A stretch of 64,000 nucleotides of DNA from Rhinopomastus cyanomelas (Eukaryota > Chordata > Aves > Bucerotiformes > Rhinopomastidae): the NCBI GenBank assembly GCA_013400115.1, contig VXBP01008282.1, forward strand, positions 565,254 through 629,253, in the 5' to 3' direction. Shown in pieces: positions 46,001-58,021 of the stretch (position 1 is the first letter of the stretch; every line of letters begins with the position of its first letter). The notes beneath the pieces were generated by a model. The model was not told the DNA's origin. It worked only from the letters and a program-made list of their open reading frames with translations, and did not search any database. The position numbers were made by a program, and so were the translations under genes.

Positions 46001-46560
46001 GGACTCATTTGGTGCAATAATACGGAGCGCATGGCATGGAACACACGGAGCCTATCTTTTAGACACAGTTCAGGAAGTCCTTATTATTTTCCTAATCACA
46101 TTTCAGATAATGTCATGAACATCATTATTAGCAGCATCTCGGGGACAGGGTGTAGCAATGACTTTGCTTTGAATCCCGTGCAGTTATTCCTAAACTCCTT
46201 TTATTTGGAAGAAAGAGGGTTTGATAAATTAAGGAGGGATGCTGTGCTGGGTTGATGGCAAGGTGATGGAGTGCTCATGAATACCACCCATTGTGTCAGA
46301 TGACTCACACAACTGTCAGGTGTGCCGCATTAGCCCACAGAAAGCCTTTTGTACATGTTGTGTCCTATTAAAAAAAAAAACCCCAAAACTGCTTTGTCTC
46401 TTGGTGTCAATCATGCTGATGGATGGGCCCAAGGTGTTAATGAGTAAGCTTTAAAAAATATTTATGCTCTGCCAAATCTCTGCACCACGTCAGTAGGCAC
46501 TAAGCTAAGCAGTTGGAAGTAACAGAATATTTAGAAAGGACAGCTCTTCTGAGTCATTAA

Positions 46561-46572
46561 GGGGGGGGGGGG
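46561..46572. repeat. Twelve-base G homopolymer
   Basis: An uninterrupted run of 12 G on the plus strand. Its length is prone to sequencing error. Confidence 0.9.
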
Positions 46573-47637
46573 AAGGCTGTTTTTAAGCTCCCTCCACCCA
46601 TTCTCCTGAGGCCTTTGTGGTTTATTATGAGCAGGATTTAACAGCATTGTATCAGTTTACCTAAAACAGATTAACTCCGGGTGACTTTGATACTTCCTCA
46701 GTTACACTTGCCTTTACATTTTGCGAAGTGTAAAGTCTAAAATCAATGAGCCAAATTCTTGAGTTACTCCAGATTTTTTTTCTGGGTAACTAAGACAGAC
46801 ATCTTAACACATTCTGTTTAGTACGTGTCATGCGACACTTTCAATGTTCTTCTGCCATGGAAATAAAGTAACACAGGAGTCTCTAACTGTGAGATACAGG
46901 AATTGTCGTTTGGGGGGGAATCAAGTGTGACTCGCGGTTTCTCAGAATTAAACCCAGAAGAGACTGCTCTCACTGCCCTGCTGGATTTCCTCCAGAGCAC
47001 AGCCCGGCAGCGCTTCCCACGTTCCCCCTACCTACAGCAAGCCGCCCGGAGAACTGCACCGGCTTGCTTCCCAGACTGCAGGTTGTGGCTCACTCCCTCG
47101 GTAATTTGTTCTGATGGTTACTGACTCCAACTGCACAGTTTTCCCAAACACAAGATATTAAACTGGATTTCTAAACACTGGCTTGCTTGTGCTTTGCTTT
47201 GTTCCTTTGAAAAGGACCTACTCACAAATAACTACACATTGGAGATGGAGTAAAGCCGTGGTAACTTTGGGGGTTCGGTAAAGAATTTCAAATCACTTCA
47301 TTCTGACCAATTCTGTAGTCAGACAAGATTTTTCTGTGTGTTTTCAGGAGAAAAAGTACAGCTGAAATAGATTTCATAGACAGAAATAGATTGAAAGAGA
47401 TTTTCATGCAACAGTCACCCTTTTCATTAACTACATTCTACACTTAATTTTTTTAAGACCTGTTCTGTGGAGAAAATAAGCACCTGTGTCACAAAACATA
47501 CATAAAATAAAGGTTTTTATTAGCTTAAATATGAGGGGGTGGGGGGAGTTGTCACTGTTTCTGCAGAACTCATGACTAAAAGCAAATCTCCGTTCAACCC
47601 AGTACTAGATTCCTTGAAGTTTGCTTATTAGTGAAGC

Positions 47638-47695
47638 AATTAGGTTAATGGTTGGACTCAAATGTCTTTTCCAACCTAAATGCTTCTATGATTCT
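47638..47695 (+). mobile_element. Old CR1 3' end
   Basis: TTAATGGTTGGACTCAAATG, then TCTTTTCCAACCTAAATGC and TTCTATGATTCTG match the tail of an older CR1 subfamily, similar to that at 32600-32668. Confidence 0.8.
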
Positions 47696-47970
47696 GCACG
47701 CATGTGGCTGGGACAGGAAACATATTTTATAACACGCAGCATTGTGCAGTGTAAAAAGAAAGAAATCACATTTTTGAGAATGCTTAGAAGTTAATGCAGA
47801 TGTATCACCATCAAGATGCTTTAAATTAAATAACTGCAGAAAAAGTATTTATAAAATCATTTGCTCTCCGTTCTGGTGTCTACAACCTCTGTTATCTGGG
47901 TAATTTAATTATAGGCATTACTTTTTAGCCCTATAAAAAATTACAAAGGGTTAATATTAGACACCAACTA

Positions 47971-48617
47971 TATCACAGAATCACAGGCCATCAGGGATTG
48001 GAAGGGACCCCAAAAGATCATCCAGTCCACTCCCCCTGCCACAGCAGTATCACCTAGATCAAGTCACACAGGAACACACCGAGGTGGGTTTTAAATATCT
48101 CCAGAGAAAGAGACTCCACAACCCTCGTGGGCAGCCTGTTTCAGTGCTCTGTCACACTCAGCATGAAGAACTTCCTTCTCACATTCATATGGAACCTCCT
48201 GTGTTCCAGCTTACACCCATTACCCCACCCCTCACGTATTTAGAAATATTTATAAATATTCATGAGCTCATCCCTCAGCCTCCTTTTCTCCAAGCTAAAG
48301 AGACCCAACTCCCTCAGCCTTTTCTAATAAGGGATGTGTTCTACATCCTTCATCATCTCTGTGTCCTTCTTGAACTGAGGGGCCCAGAACTGGACACAAT
48401 ACTCCAGATGTAGTCTCACCAGGGCAGAGTAGCAGGAGAGAAGAATCTCTCTTGATCTGCTAATCACCCCCCTTCTGATCCACCTCAGGATGCTGTTGGC
48501 CTTCTTGGCCACAAGTGCACATTGGTGGCTCACGGTCATCCTGCTGCCCATGAGGACCCAGAGGTCCCTTTCTCCTGCACTGCTCTCCAACAGGTCAGTC
48601 TCCAGCCTATACTGGGG
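47971..48617 (-). mobile_element. Long CR1 LINE copy with internal deletion
   Basis: Antisense CR1 from the octamer end (TCACAGAATCACAGGCC) through ORF2 to CAGTCTCCAGCCTATACTGG. Compared with 32690-33422 it lacks about 55 bases after ACCCATTACCCC near 48222 and has an AT-rich duplication at 48239-48258. It is otherwise collinear. Confidence 0.93.
48324..48590 (-). pseudogene. Broken CR1 ORF2 fragment
   Basis: The minus-strand frame encodes AGERDLWVLMGSRMT, QCALVAKKANSILRWIRRG and LVRLHLEYCVQFWAPQFKKD, consecutive segments of the CR1 reverse-transcriptase ORF downstream of the polymerase core. The downstream continuation to the natural stop is removed by the internal deletion and frameshifts. 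Confidence 0.82.
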
Positions 48618-50336
48618 AAAAGCCTATATCTTTCATTCCTGAAGAAAATTGAGGCTTAGAGATATTTTTTCAACCTAGTTCTGGTTGAAAAAAGTCAAAG
48701 CCCTGAAAACAACTAAAAAAACTATGACATGAAAATGAACCCAGTATAAGTCTCTCATGGTGCTTGATTGATTTCTTTGTATTCCAGCTTGCTTTCTTGT
48801 CTTACTATATTTAGCCTAAAATTAGAAATAAAACAGCTCTTGGAATTGGAAGTTGTATTTTCATTTTTAAAATTAGCATCGAGCATTTCACTAACATGAT
48901 ACATACTTCTGGAAGCTGAAAGTGGAAAATAAATATTTTCATATCAGTAGTGTCTGGTTTTCTGAAAAAAAAGAAAAAAGAAAAAAAAAGAGCATTTTTT
49001 TGCATTCTTTTCTACAGGCTTCCAACAAAAAGTTCAGGTTTTCAGTCTCATTTTTGTAATATTAACGCTTCTAATATGTTACCAAATGGAGTAGATTAGT
49101 TTTCCCTCCGAAGAGCATATGTTAATGCCAAGCCCTGAGTTGATTGACAGCAATGATGATCAAAGATGCCACCTAAATTGCTTTTCTATTCTTATTGCTC
49201 GTGTATTTCCCAAAGGACTCCAACCAAAGACTCAAGCTGCACACCAGCATTAGCATGACTGAAAGAAGCACTGAAAACGTTTCTGAGCAGATCCTCAACT
49301 AGTGAAACTTGGCACTGCTCCACTGACTTCTTGTTTTCACTCCTTCTGTCTCGCTTGTGCTTATGTGTGGGCTGCTGCCCTGCCTTAGACATTTTTTGAG
49401 GAGCAGGCTCTCAGCAAGCAAAGCAGATAGATTAAATAGGTAGAAACTTTTGAGCAACAAGAGATTGAACAACAACCTAAAAATAAAACTAGTTGCAAAA
49501 TAATAGTATTTGTTTGTGCCAGAACACTGGGCTGGATTCCCAGCCACTATAAACAAGGATAGGTCTGTTGCTGGAAGCAGAACTACACCGAGTAACGTCG
49601 AGTTACGATCTGCTTTATTCACTCCAAAGGAGCTGCACTGGCTAATGAGGATCTAGCTTGTTTTACTGAATTAATAAAACTTGTGTGCTGCTGCATGTAT
49701 GACAGTTTTGTTCTAAGACACTGAGACTGAAGAGGCCTAATCCTCCTCTTTGTAATGCTGTTGTAAATCATCAGTATCAGAGCTTTGAACAATGTCAGCA
49801 AAAAATTGATAGGGAGGAGAAAACCCTACCACCACAAGAAAAGCAGGAGTTTCCCAGACTTAAGCAAAAACATCAGGACTTACCTATGATGTTTAAACAT
49901 ACAGCACAAGGTCTGCAACACCAACTCTCCATCTAGCTCTACCTTCTAACTAGTGAAGTCACCAGTACTCTCAGTACTGATGAGAGTATTTTTCTGATGA
50001 GAGGGAGAACCAGCAGCCATGTCACCTTGGCTTCATTACTCAGTCTTTGCCTAAGACCAGAACAAAGTTTTTTTAGCATTGCTCCCCAAACTGACCTCTG
50101 TGCGAGCAGTAGCAGTGCTGGAGTAGTGAGGGTGGATGTTCTCTTGACGCACTCTGAGCTCTAATCACTGGCACAGGTGGTTTTGTGTGATTTTGCCCCG
50201 CATGTAAGGAAGAGAACATTTAAAAGCTTTTGTGCACAGAATGAGAAAGGTTTTGCTCTAAAAGTTCTCTGTCACTACTTCTCTTAATTTTGATTGCTTT
50301 CCTCACTATGATTTTAAAACTGGTTCTCAAAGAAGG
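48618..50336. other. Unique DNA, no gene seen
   Basis: No gene is recognised. An A-rich AAAAAAG-type run lies at 48964-48990. Confidence 0.45.
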
Positions 50337-50507
50337 GTATTCTGCCCAGGGGGGTTGTGGAGTCTCCTTCTCTGGAGATGTTCAAGACCCGACTGGACGG
50401 GTTCCTGTGTGACTTGGTTTAGGTGATCCTGCTGTTGCAGGTGGATTGGACTAGATGATCTTTCGAGGTCCCTTCCGATCCGTAATGATTCTATGATTCT
50501 ATGATTT
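50337..50507 (+). mobile_element. CR1 LINE 3' end, well-preserved
   Basis: Sense CR1 from CTGCCCAGGGGGGTTGTGG through ACTTGGTTTAGGTGATCC and TTTCGAGGTCCCTTCC to three octamer units. It is close to the consensus of the main group and so probably among the younger copies. Confidence 0.93.
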
Positions 50508-50793
50508 TCTCTTTCAGACCTTTGCTGTTTAGAAATTACAAATAAAATTAAGCTGAAAGCAAAGAGCAGTCTTTGAGAAAGGAACACACTCTAAAGCTAA
50601 GGTAAGGTATATTTCCAAAACCAGAGACACTTTTTAAAAATAATAATAAATGCAGAAAAAAATGAGACACATTCTGCTTGACTGATGGATTTGGCTGGAC
50701 CCTTGGGGCCCTTCTGCTTGGCCTTTTCTTTAACACTACTAGGTGAGGTTCAAATTGGGCAAGAGATTCAGCTAGAGTTTCCATAAGCCCAGA
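50508..50793. other. Unique DNA between CR1 copies
   Basis: Nothing is recognised. Confidence 0.4.
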
Positions 50794-50841
50794 TTCACAG
50801 AATCATAGAACGGGTTAGGTTGGAAGGGACCTCAGAGACCT
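50794..50841 (-). mobile_element. Minimal CR1 3' end
   Basis: TCACAGAATCATAGAACGGG, then TTAGGTTGGAAGGGACCTC is an antisense CR1 end of about 48 bases. Confidence 0.82.
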
Positions 50842-52589
50842 GAAGAGATTCTAGGTATTGAAGTCACTGTCAGCTATTTGCAGTTCCAGTGGGTTATTTC
50901 TTTGTTTCATGCAGAATTTCTTGGCACAGTCAGTCAGATGAAAGTGTGTTAGCTTTTCTGTCAGCATTGTCTGTCTTGGAATCACAGTGTCACAAACATG
51001 AAGTTATCACCAGAATTAACTGAGACTCAGTTTAAACGCTCCTGAACCAAACGGAAGTCTCAGCTTTGTTTGCTCTGCTGTTCAGAAACACGAGGTTCAT
51101 CCCGTATGACTAGAAATTCCTTGACAGGCACAGTACAAGGAAATTGCCTCTCACTCAGGCACAGAAATGGAATTTCACTTCCTAGCTTGCTGCAGTTGAA
51201 ATGCAGAAATGTCTATGTTATAGTGGTTTAAACACACTAAATATAGGGTGTAACTGTTCAGTGTAGCAGCTGTGGTACCAATGGGCCAGCTCTGGATGGA
51301 AAGACTGAGTCACTTGGAGAGTGAAGATCTAACTGCAGCTGGTCAGAAAGGTAAAAGCAGAAGGGAAGGAATCCACCACTGTGCATACCAGTAGAACTGG
51401 GTGTTTTACTGGGCTGTGGCAGAAGCAAATAGATCCATTACAGTGTTGTGGGATGGGACAGGCAGCTGCAGGACTCCCTTGCAACCAGTTCTGTAATAAT
51501 GAGCTTTGGAAATTAAACATTAATCATTGAAATAAATCAGTTGAAGGGATATAGTGTATTTTCTATGGCCCAAGGTTTTCTAAGGCAAATATGACAACCT
51601 TCAGTTTGACTTGGCACTTCTAAATAGGAAAGTAAACTGAATTTTGAGACAACTGGCTTAGTGGTGGGAATAGAATGGATGAGGGAAACCCAAACCTATT
51701 ACTGTCTGCTAGCTGGCAACTAGTGAACGAGGTAGCTGATGTCTTGATGGAGTAAAAATATAGCACCAGGACAGATGAGGGTTAAGGAGGTTGAAGATGT
51801 GAAAAGGGGACACATGCAACCAGTGGCCGTGTTTGAAAGACAAAATATTAGTAGAAGGCCAAGGACATCAGTGCAGAGAAAACCATTCTATTGAGGAGAC
51901 AGTGGTAGGCATCCCATGGAGCTTTTAACAGGAGAAAGAAGCCTCCCTGTAACAGTGAGGCATGATAATAAGCTATGAATTCTGTATTCATGCTCTTGGC
52001 ACATCTTATATAACTACCATTAGTTACAGTTACCTTTGGTTACAAGTGAATGTGCAGCTCTCAGGCTCAAATCAGGCTTCTGATTTTAAGCGCAAGCCTA
52101 AATATGGGGGTGATGAAAAGGGAATTAGAGACTGACTATTTTAGAAGAGCATTTGCCAAAATAAATATGATCAGTGCTATTTAAATGTAGTGGGTTAAAA
52201 GAGACAAATATTGACATGCAAAGCAGAGGTAGAAGGCAGAAGATGCAAAATTCAGACAGTCAAAAATACAGAGGTGGCAGCCCTGGAAGGTTAATTGCAC
52301 TGAACTAAAGATGCAAAAGCTGAAGAGCACAACACAGAAAAATTGTCCAGAATTCAACAAGGCATAGCGTTTAACAATCACAGTCTCTACAGTGATCAAT
52401 GTTTTGAAAAAAAAAACAGAGTTAAACTTCAGCATCTCCCAAAAAAGCAAATTTGGTGATAAATCCCAGGCATATAACTGATTGCATAAATGTCTAGGTA
52501 GGAGATATAATAATGGAAAAATATTAGGAGCTTTTTTATGAGACTATCAGGCTGGATTCATCAGGTGTTTAAAGGGTATTTACAAGACT
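50842..52589. other. Unique DNA, no gene seen
   Basis: No repeat or coding feature is recognised. Confidence 0.45.
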
Positions 52590-52649
52590 TTGGTGGAAGG
52601 TTGGACTAGATGAAGGTCTCTTCCAGCCAAAGGCATTCTGTGATTCTGT
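52590..52649 (+). mobile_element. CR1 LINE 3' end, diverged
   Basis: GGTGGAAGGTTGGACTAGAT, then GGTCTCTTCCAGCCAAAGGC and two octamer-like units mark an older CR1 tail. Confidence 0.8.
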
Positions 52650-53819
52650 ATTAACAGCATCTTAGCATTTCTGGTCAATGTATGTGGGATTTTTAGGTTA
52701 TTGTATTGCTGCATCATTAGTGAGAAGCAGACATTCTGACATTTAAGCAAGCTTTTTAAAAGACTGGCAGTTTTGCTTTTCCATCTAGTTCACTTAATGC
52801 AAAATATTCAGGACATATCAATATGTTTTCCACTGAAATGTCTATTCAGAATTTTGGTTACATGTCCAGACTCCCACACATCCTCTGAGTGATTCAACCT
52901 CTCTGTCATGATGACTTCCTTTTACTGATGCCAATATAGAATAACCAGTGGCATCTCTTAATCAGGTTCAGCATATTCTACTGTGTTGTATTTAATAGCA
53001 TGCAGGACAGTTTGCAGAAGATATCAACAGGAAAAGTAGAGATTGGTGAAGAAGTCAGAAATGAAAACCTCAGACTACTAAAGGGTAAAGGTCACCTCCC
53101 ATTGGAAACCACTTTTCCTGAGCTGGTGTGTGCCTGCAGAAAATAAAAAACAGAAAAATTATTATTAATGAGGCCTCCATGACAGAATAATACCTGCAGG
53201 CATTAAGAAATCAGACAGCAGAGGAGAAAAGCATGAAGTGATTCCAAACAAAGGAAGGCTGAGCTGCATTCAGCTGCACTAGCTCTTCTCAAGGAGAAAG
53301 AGGCAATCTTGGAGCAACCAGAGCATTTGTCAGTGACCAGGAGTTTAAGGGAAAGGAATGGCTGTAAGACTATTTTGCAGTAACCACAGAAAGATGAACT
53401 GTATTTAGACTTGCAAGACTTGACCCAGACTGTTGAGGTCACAGGGTGTTTCTCAAGAGGGACTGCAGCATAATTGGAATCAGTTATGCACGGCTCGCTG
53501 CAGATGCTGCACATCTGATGAACATTTTCCTCTAGCGTTAGGTGACATTTCAGGTAATACCCTAATTTCCTGGCACTTTTGGATCATGTAAGTAGCCAGC
53601 AACTGAGGCCAGGGCACTCAGTGGATCATACATACCTGGTAGAGATACAATAAGTTTTGGGGTAAGGCCAGACCGGTACATTTGGCAAATCATAGTGCAT
53701 CATGCAGTGCATCAGGGACAGTTCCAGAAGCTGCTGGATTTGCAGTAGCATTACAGAACTAGTAGTGCTTCCTGCTTCTTATTACCCTGTGTGATAGTGA
53801 ATTCAGGAATGAATGTTGG

Positions 53820-53880
53820 CTTTTTACTTTCCCTTCCTTTCCCGTCCCTCGTCTCCCCCACCCACTTTGCCTTCGCTTCC
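53820..53880. repeat. Pyrimidine-rich tract
   Basis: About 60 bases of almost only C and T on the plus strand, with few interruptions. This is a low-complexity tract. Confidence 0.8.
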
Positions 53881-55195
53881 TGATGGGGACATGCGTACTC
53901 TCTTGAATCATAGCCACCCTATAAAAACACTGTCAGGTTGTGTGGACGAAAATAGAACCCCGTAAATTGTGTTCATGTAAGAGGGTGACTGAATCATCAC
54001 TGATATCAGGAGAAATGGGAACTCATAGCCTATAAACCCTAATAGCTTCTCCTCAGCCCAGTGTTCTGGGTATTATTCATACGCACACAGTCTTTCATTA
54101 AAAAGATCTGCTCGTTTCAAGGTATTTTTAGCATCTGAGATGACCTCCCAACAAATACTACTTGTCATGGGTTCAGATTAATCTTCAGGAGATTATCTCT
54201 CCTGGCTCTGAAGGTGCTTTATTTCACCCGACTTCCATATTCTTCTCAGATTCTTGTTCTCAAAGCCTCTAGCTTGTGTATGATCCTTAGGTTGCTTTTT
54301 GTTTCTCATTGTCTCTGACCCCTCATTTTTAATTCTTTTCCACTTTCTCCCTAGTCCTTCTTTCTTATGGATTCTGTGAGCACAGACGAGTTATCCATCA
54401 GTTCTAACATTCTTTTCCTACTGCTGTACAACATCAGGCAATCTCAGTGCTTCAAAAAACCAATTGCATCACCAGTACCCATCTGCCCAAAAGATTTAAC
54501 CAAGAGATTCTTGTACTCATTGTCCTGTGGTAGGTAGCCTCAACACCTACTAAGAGACCTTTGAGCAGGCATTGGGTAGACAGTATCAGGTAAGGATAGA
54601 ATTACCACCTGATCGGTTCAGTTAAGAGAGAAGCTTCACTGTAAGTCATAGAAGAGTTGTTATTTTTAATTTCTGTTACTGCAAACATGGTTTGCAGTTA
54701 GGAATATTCATTTCAGAAGGATAAACTTGTGAGAGCTCATTTTGGAGTGTTTCTCTGTGTGACCTTCCCAGTGCTTTGATTCTCCTCTATAGCAGAACCG
54801 CAAGGTAAACATTCATAATCAGATTACACAGCCCAGTGATTCTGAATATTACCTGATCACTTCCCAGACTCAGGGTACACAATGACATCCTTCAACACTA
54901 AATGAGAAGTACAGGTAGAAAGACAAGCAGTAATACTTGGGGGGAGAGATACCTTCACTGGAAAATAATCTGCTGAAAGGTATATCAAAAATGTATGGTT
55001 GCCCCTCAGACATCAAGGAATATGAGGGCTCACTATGCCTGGATGTTTTAAATCAACACAAACTGTGCAGCTGATGCACACTGGAGCAGCATTACACTGG
55101 AGCAAGGCTATGGACCAGAACTAATTTTCAGTTTCTGAAGTGATTCGTGAGCATTTTCATTCCTCTGCTCAGATACACTGGAGACAACGTTCAGA

Positions 55196-55254
55196 CTGGG
55201 ATGGCATGCTGAAGAAATTAAGATGCTGGGATGAAATGCTTAAGAAGTTGTGAG
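55196..55254. repeat. 30-bp tandem duplication
   Basis: The unit starting CTGGGATGGCATGCTGAAGA (55196-55225) is repeated as CTGGGATGAAATGCTTAAGA (55226-55254) with several differences. Confidence 0.75.
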
Positions 55255-56780
55255 CTTCTCCACTCTCAGGTTCCAGAAATCTGCTGCATTACGTTGGGCA
55301 GGCTGGTGATGCACACAGGGTTTGGTTGTGATGAGTTTTATGAGACAGGGCAGTTAATTTTGTAAATAAACTGCAGTTCATTTAGAAAAGCCAACTGGAA
55401 AAAAAAAAAATGATGCTGTGTAATTGACTGGAAGGAGTAATAGCCTTCATTTGAGGCTGGGAGAAAATGATACTCTAGAGCTGGAATATTAATGAAGAGT
55501 TCAATTAAAGTCTAGAACAGTCTAAATCACCATTCTTTGGGGGTTTTCCTCATTTGCAGTTTGAAATGACAGAAAAGAAGCTTTGGCAATGTAGTGTTCA
55601 GGACTATAAAGCAAATGTAAAAGCAACTCTTAACCTTTGCTTTAAAAACCTCACACTTCCAGGAAAAATACTGGATAACTTCTGCCTTTGTGATCTTGAA
55701 AATTACATTCTTGAGAAATAAACTACCCAACATCAAATAAAAGACTAATATCAAAAGACAACGTGGAATTCAGACCTGAGGCAAGTAAGTAGGGTTCCAC
55801 TTCTGCCAATGCACTGTTTTGAAATTGTCATACCATTATTTTTATAGGCTATCAAGATAATTTTTGAGCACACTAAATTAAGTGGTGAATATACTCTTTA
55901 CAAAATGTTCTCTTTTGAAACCTCCATTGAAATACAAAGAGTGGGCAGCTCATGCTGCTAGGTGAATGTGATATGAATTACTGTAAGAAGACACAGTGAC
56001 TCTGAAATTATCGTCAATTAGAGTTGCCAAATTAAGCAAGGAAAAATAATGGACAAGATATGGAGGTGGGAGTTATGCAGCTATAGTTACTACTAAAAAT
56101 ACAGGCAAAGCTGTAAAGGCATCATGACACAGTACATAATGATTTGCTTATTATTCAGCATCTATTAAAAATCAGCTTTTTAAGAACTTACATTCTTTTG
56201 GCTTCCTAGATCAAGTAGTTGGTAAATCATAGCTGGTAAATCTTTTTTCTACTGGTCCCAGTACTGAATGACTACACTAAATGCTACATTTTCAACTCAA
56301 TAGTATTAAAAAAAAATATGTATTTTAAAAAAAGGTATGTTATCTATACACGCACTGACGATACATGTTTTGTCAATCTGAAGTGATTCCTTTAGAGCCT
56401 ATCCATCAAAGCAGCTCTTGAAGATTTAAAACTGATCCAATCCACAACAGTCAGTATTTTTACTCGTTGTCCAGGGCTCTTATTCAGGTTTCAACACAGG
56501 TTTTCTGTCTACTGAGGACAAACACAAGTTTGGATTCTTTTGTACATTCTTTACCACCTCAAGATATTTCCTCTGCTATGAAAAATTTCTTTAGGAAACA
56601 AAAAGACTAAACTTGTCAATGGTTTAGTTGCAGAAAGCTCTTTACTGATTAGTAACACTAGAAAATATTTTAAAATATTCACCTAAATTCTTCAAATAAA
56701 AAACATGCCCAAATTTTTTGCATTTTCAGATCCAAAACCAACAAGAGTCTTGGGGCAGAGACCATCAGAAGTTTTTATTT

Positions 56781-56874
56781 GCACATTGTGCTTGGCACAG
56801 TGAGACCCCAGTTTTTGACTGCGGCCCCTGAGTGCTGCTGTAATAGAAATAATAAACGATGATAATAATACTAA
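56781..56874 (+). repeat. Ancient amniote interspersed repeat with AAT-rich tail
   Basis: The series CACATTGTGCTTGGCACAGT, GAGACCCCAG, then GACTGCGGCCCCTGAG, TGCTGCTGTAATAGAAATAA and GATAATAATA follows a repeat I recall from turtle, crocodilian and bird genomes (CCTAGCACAATGGGGCCC..., then GGGGCTCCTAGG, TACTGTAATACAAATAATAA). It is strongly diverged. I do not name the family. Confidence 0.55.
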
Positions 56875-57757
56875 TGTCTGCTTATTAACTTGACAGGCAA
56901 TTTCTGAAATAATGAGTCATCAAAGAAACTAATTTTTTTCCCAATAAGCAATTCAGCCATTTCCTCTCATCACAGATAATATACATCTGCCTTCTACGCT
57001 GTTTGCAGAAATTCTGTAGATGTGCTGTGTCTTCTCATGAGAAAATTGGTTCACGAAATGGAACAATTTTTCCTCAGACTCATGATTTCTTCTTTATTGA
57101 GGGCCAAATTGAGCCTGTGTTCAATTGCCCATGTCTGGGACAGCGAGTAGTTACAGCACCTCCAGAGCAAGCTGGGGAATTGTGACTCAGAGAGTTCCAG
57201 CCCCTTTCTCAGCCTCAGCTGCCTACTTGCTCCAGAAAGAGAGTAACCTGCAAATGCTCTGCAGCGTAGACTACTCGCCACCCCTGCCAGCTCAGCTCAG
57301 CTAGCTGCCATGTTGAGAGGCGAGAGCCAAGATTGCTTTCACACCCTCCTCATGTGTGCAGAGGACATGAAAAAGAAAGAGGCTTTAAGTTAAAAGCCTT
57401 GATTCTCCACCGTGTGGCAAAGGCAAAATCTTTGGAGGCCATGTGGAGACAGTGCTTCATATGGTCTGAGAAGCCTGAGCATCAGTCTGGCCCATCGTTA
57501 TCAGCCAACAGCAGGAGATTAAGAAAACAAAATCCCCCAAATCAGAAAAGTCAGTTCCTTCTTCTACCTAATCAAACACTAGGTTGTTTGGGTTTTCCTC
57601 TTAATTTCTCCTTGACTGGAGATGGCACCCATGAAACCTTAAGATCCAAACTGGGATATTAGGCACACAGTGTTCTGATGGCATGCCTGTCATGTCTCAC
57701 TGACAGCAGTCTATGGCAAAGCATGAATGTTTATAGCTCTTCTTTCACAGATTTTAA
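56875..57757. other. Unique DNA, no gene seen
   Basis: The 109-codon plus frame at 57333-57662 has no recognisable domain. Confidence 0.4.
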
Positions 57758-58021
57758 AGTTGCCAGTGGCAACTGAAGTGCCTTTGATTGCCTTATTTGC
57801 TGTGTGGATCCATATTAATGACTAAAGTAGCCAGATGATTTGAGCTCACTCAAAAAAAATCACCTCTGATCCGGGATCAAAGGCGTGTTTAACAATATCC
57901 ACAGTCCTCACGCGTCCACGCCACACAATCTGATGTGCTCATCATCAATCATATGCCTTATGATTAATCTGAGTCGTTATGAGTAACGTCTATCACCGCA
58001 GTCCTGGCATGAATAATTATT
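57758..58021. promoter_or_regulatory. Palindrome-rich motif cluster, candidate enhancer
   Basis: Six short inverted repeats lie within 264 bases. They include AGTTGCCAGTGGCAACT (57758-57774), which fits the RFX X-box (GTNRCC, spacer, RGYAAC), and CCTCTGATCC-G-GGATCAAAGG (57863-57883, one arm mismatch), which contains GATCAAAG as in TCF/LEF sites. The others are TGATG/CATCA (57931-57944), AATCATA/TATGATT (57947-57965), CGTTA/TAACG (57975-57988) and AATAATTATT (58012-58021). Function is inference from motif density. Confidence 0.35.

Larger units (their letters stand above)
40481..47637. other. 7.1-kb unique stretch, no gene seen
   Basis: This is the longest stretch without a recognised CR1 copy. 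It contains the longest open frame (44592-45152 plus, 186 codons), which has a hydrophobic segment near residues 92-115 but no recognisable family. The part at 46030-46380 keeps several motif-like sequences, including an AP-1-type TGACTCA near 46302-46308, and could be conserved non-coding DNA. Small simple repeats are listed separately. Confidence 0.45.
52650..56780. other. 4.1-kb unique stretch, no gene seen
   Basis: No exon is recognised. It contains a pyrimidine-rich tract and a 30-bp tandem duplication, listed separately. Confidence 0.45.

Noticed and set aside
54170..54380. Third copy of the LTR-like element
   Set aside because: Shares only GGGTTCAG and CTAGCTTGTGT-like words. Block order and the AATAAA-to-end spacing are absent.
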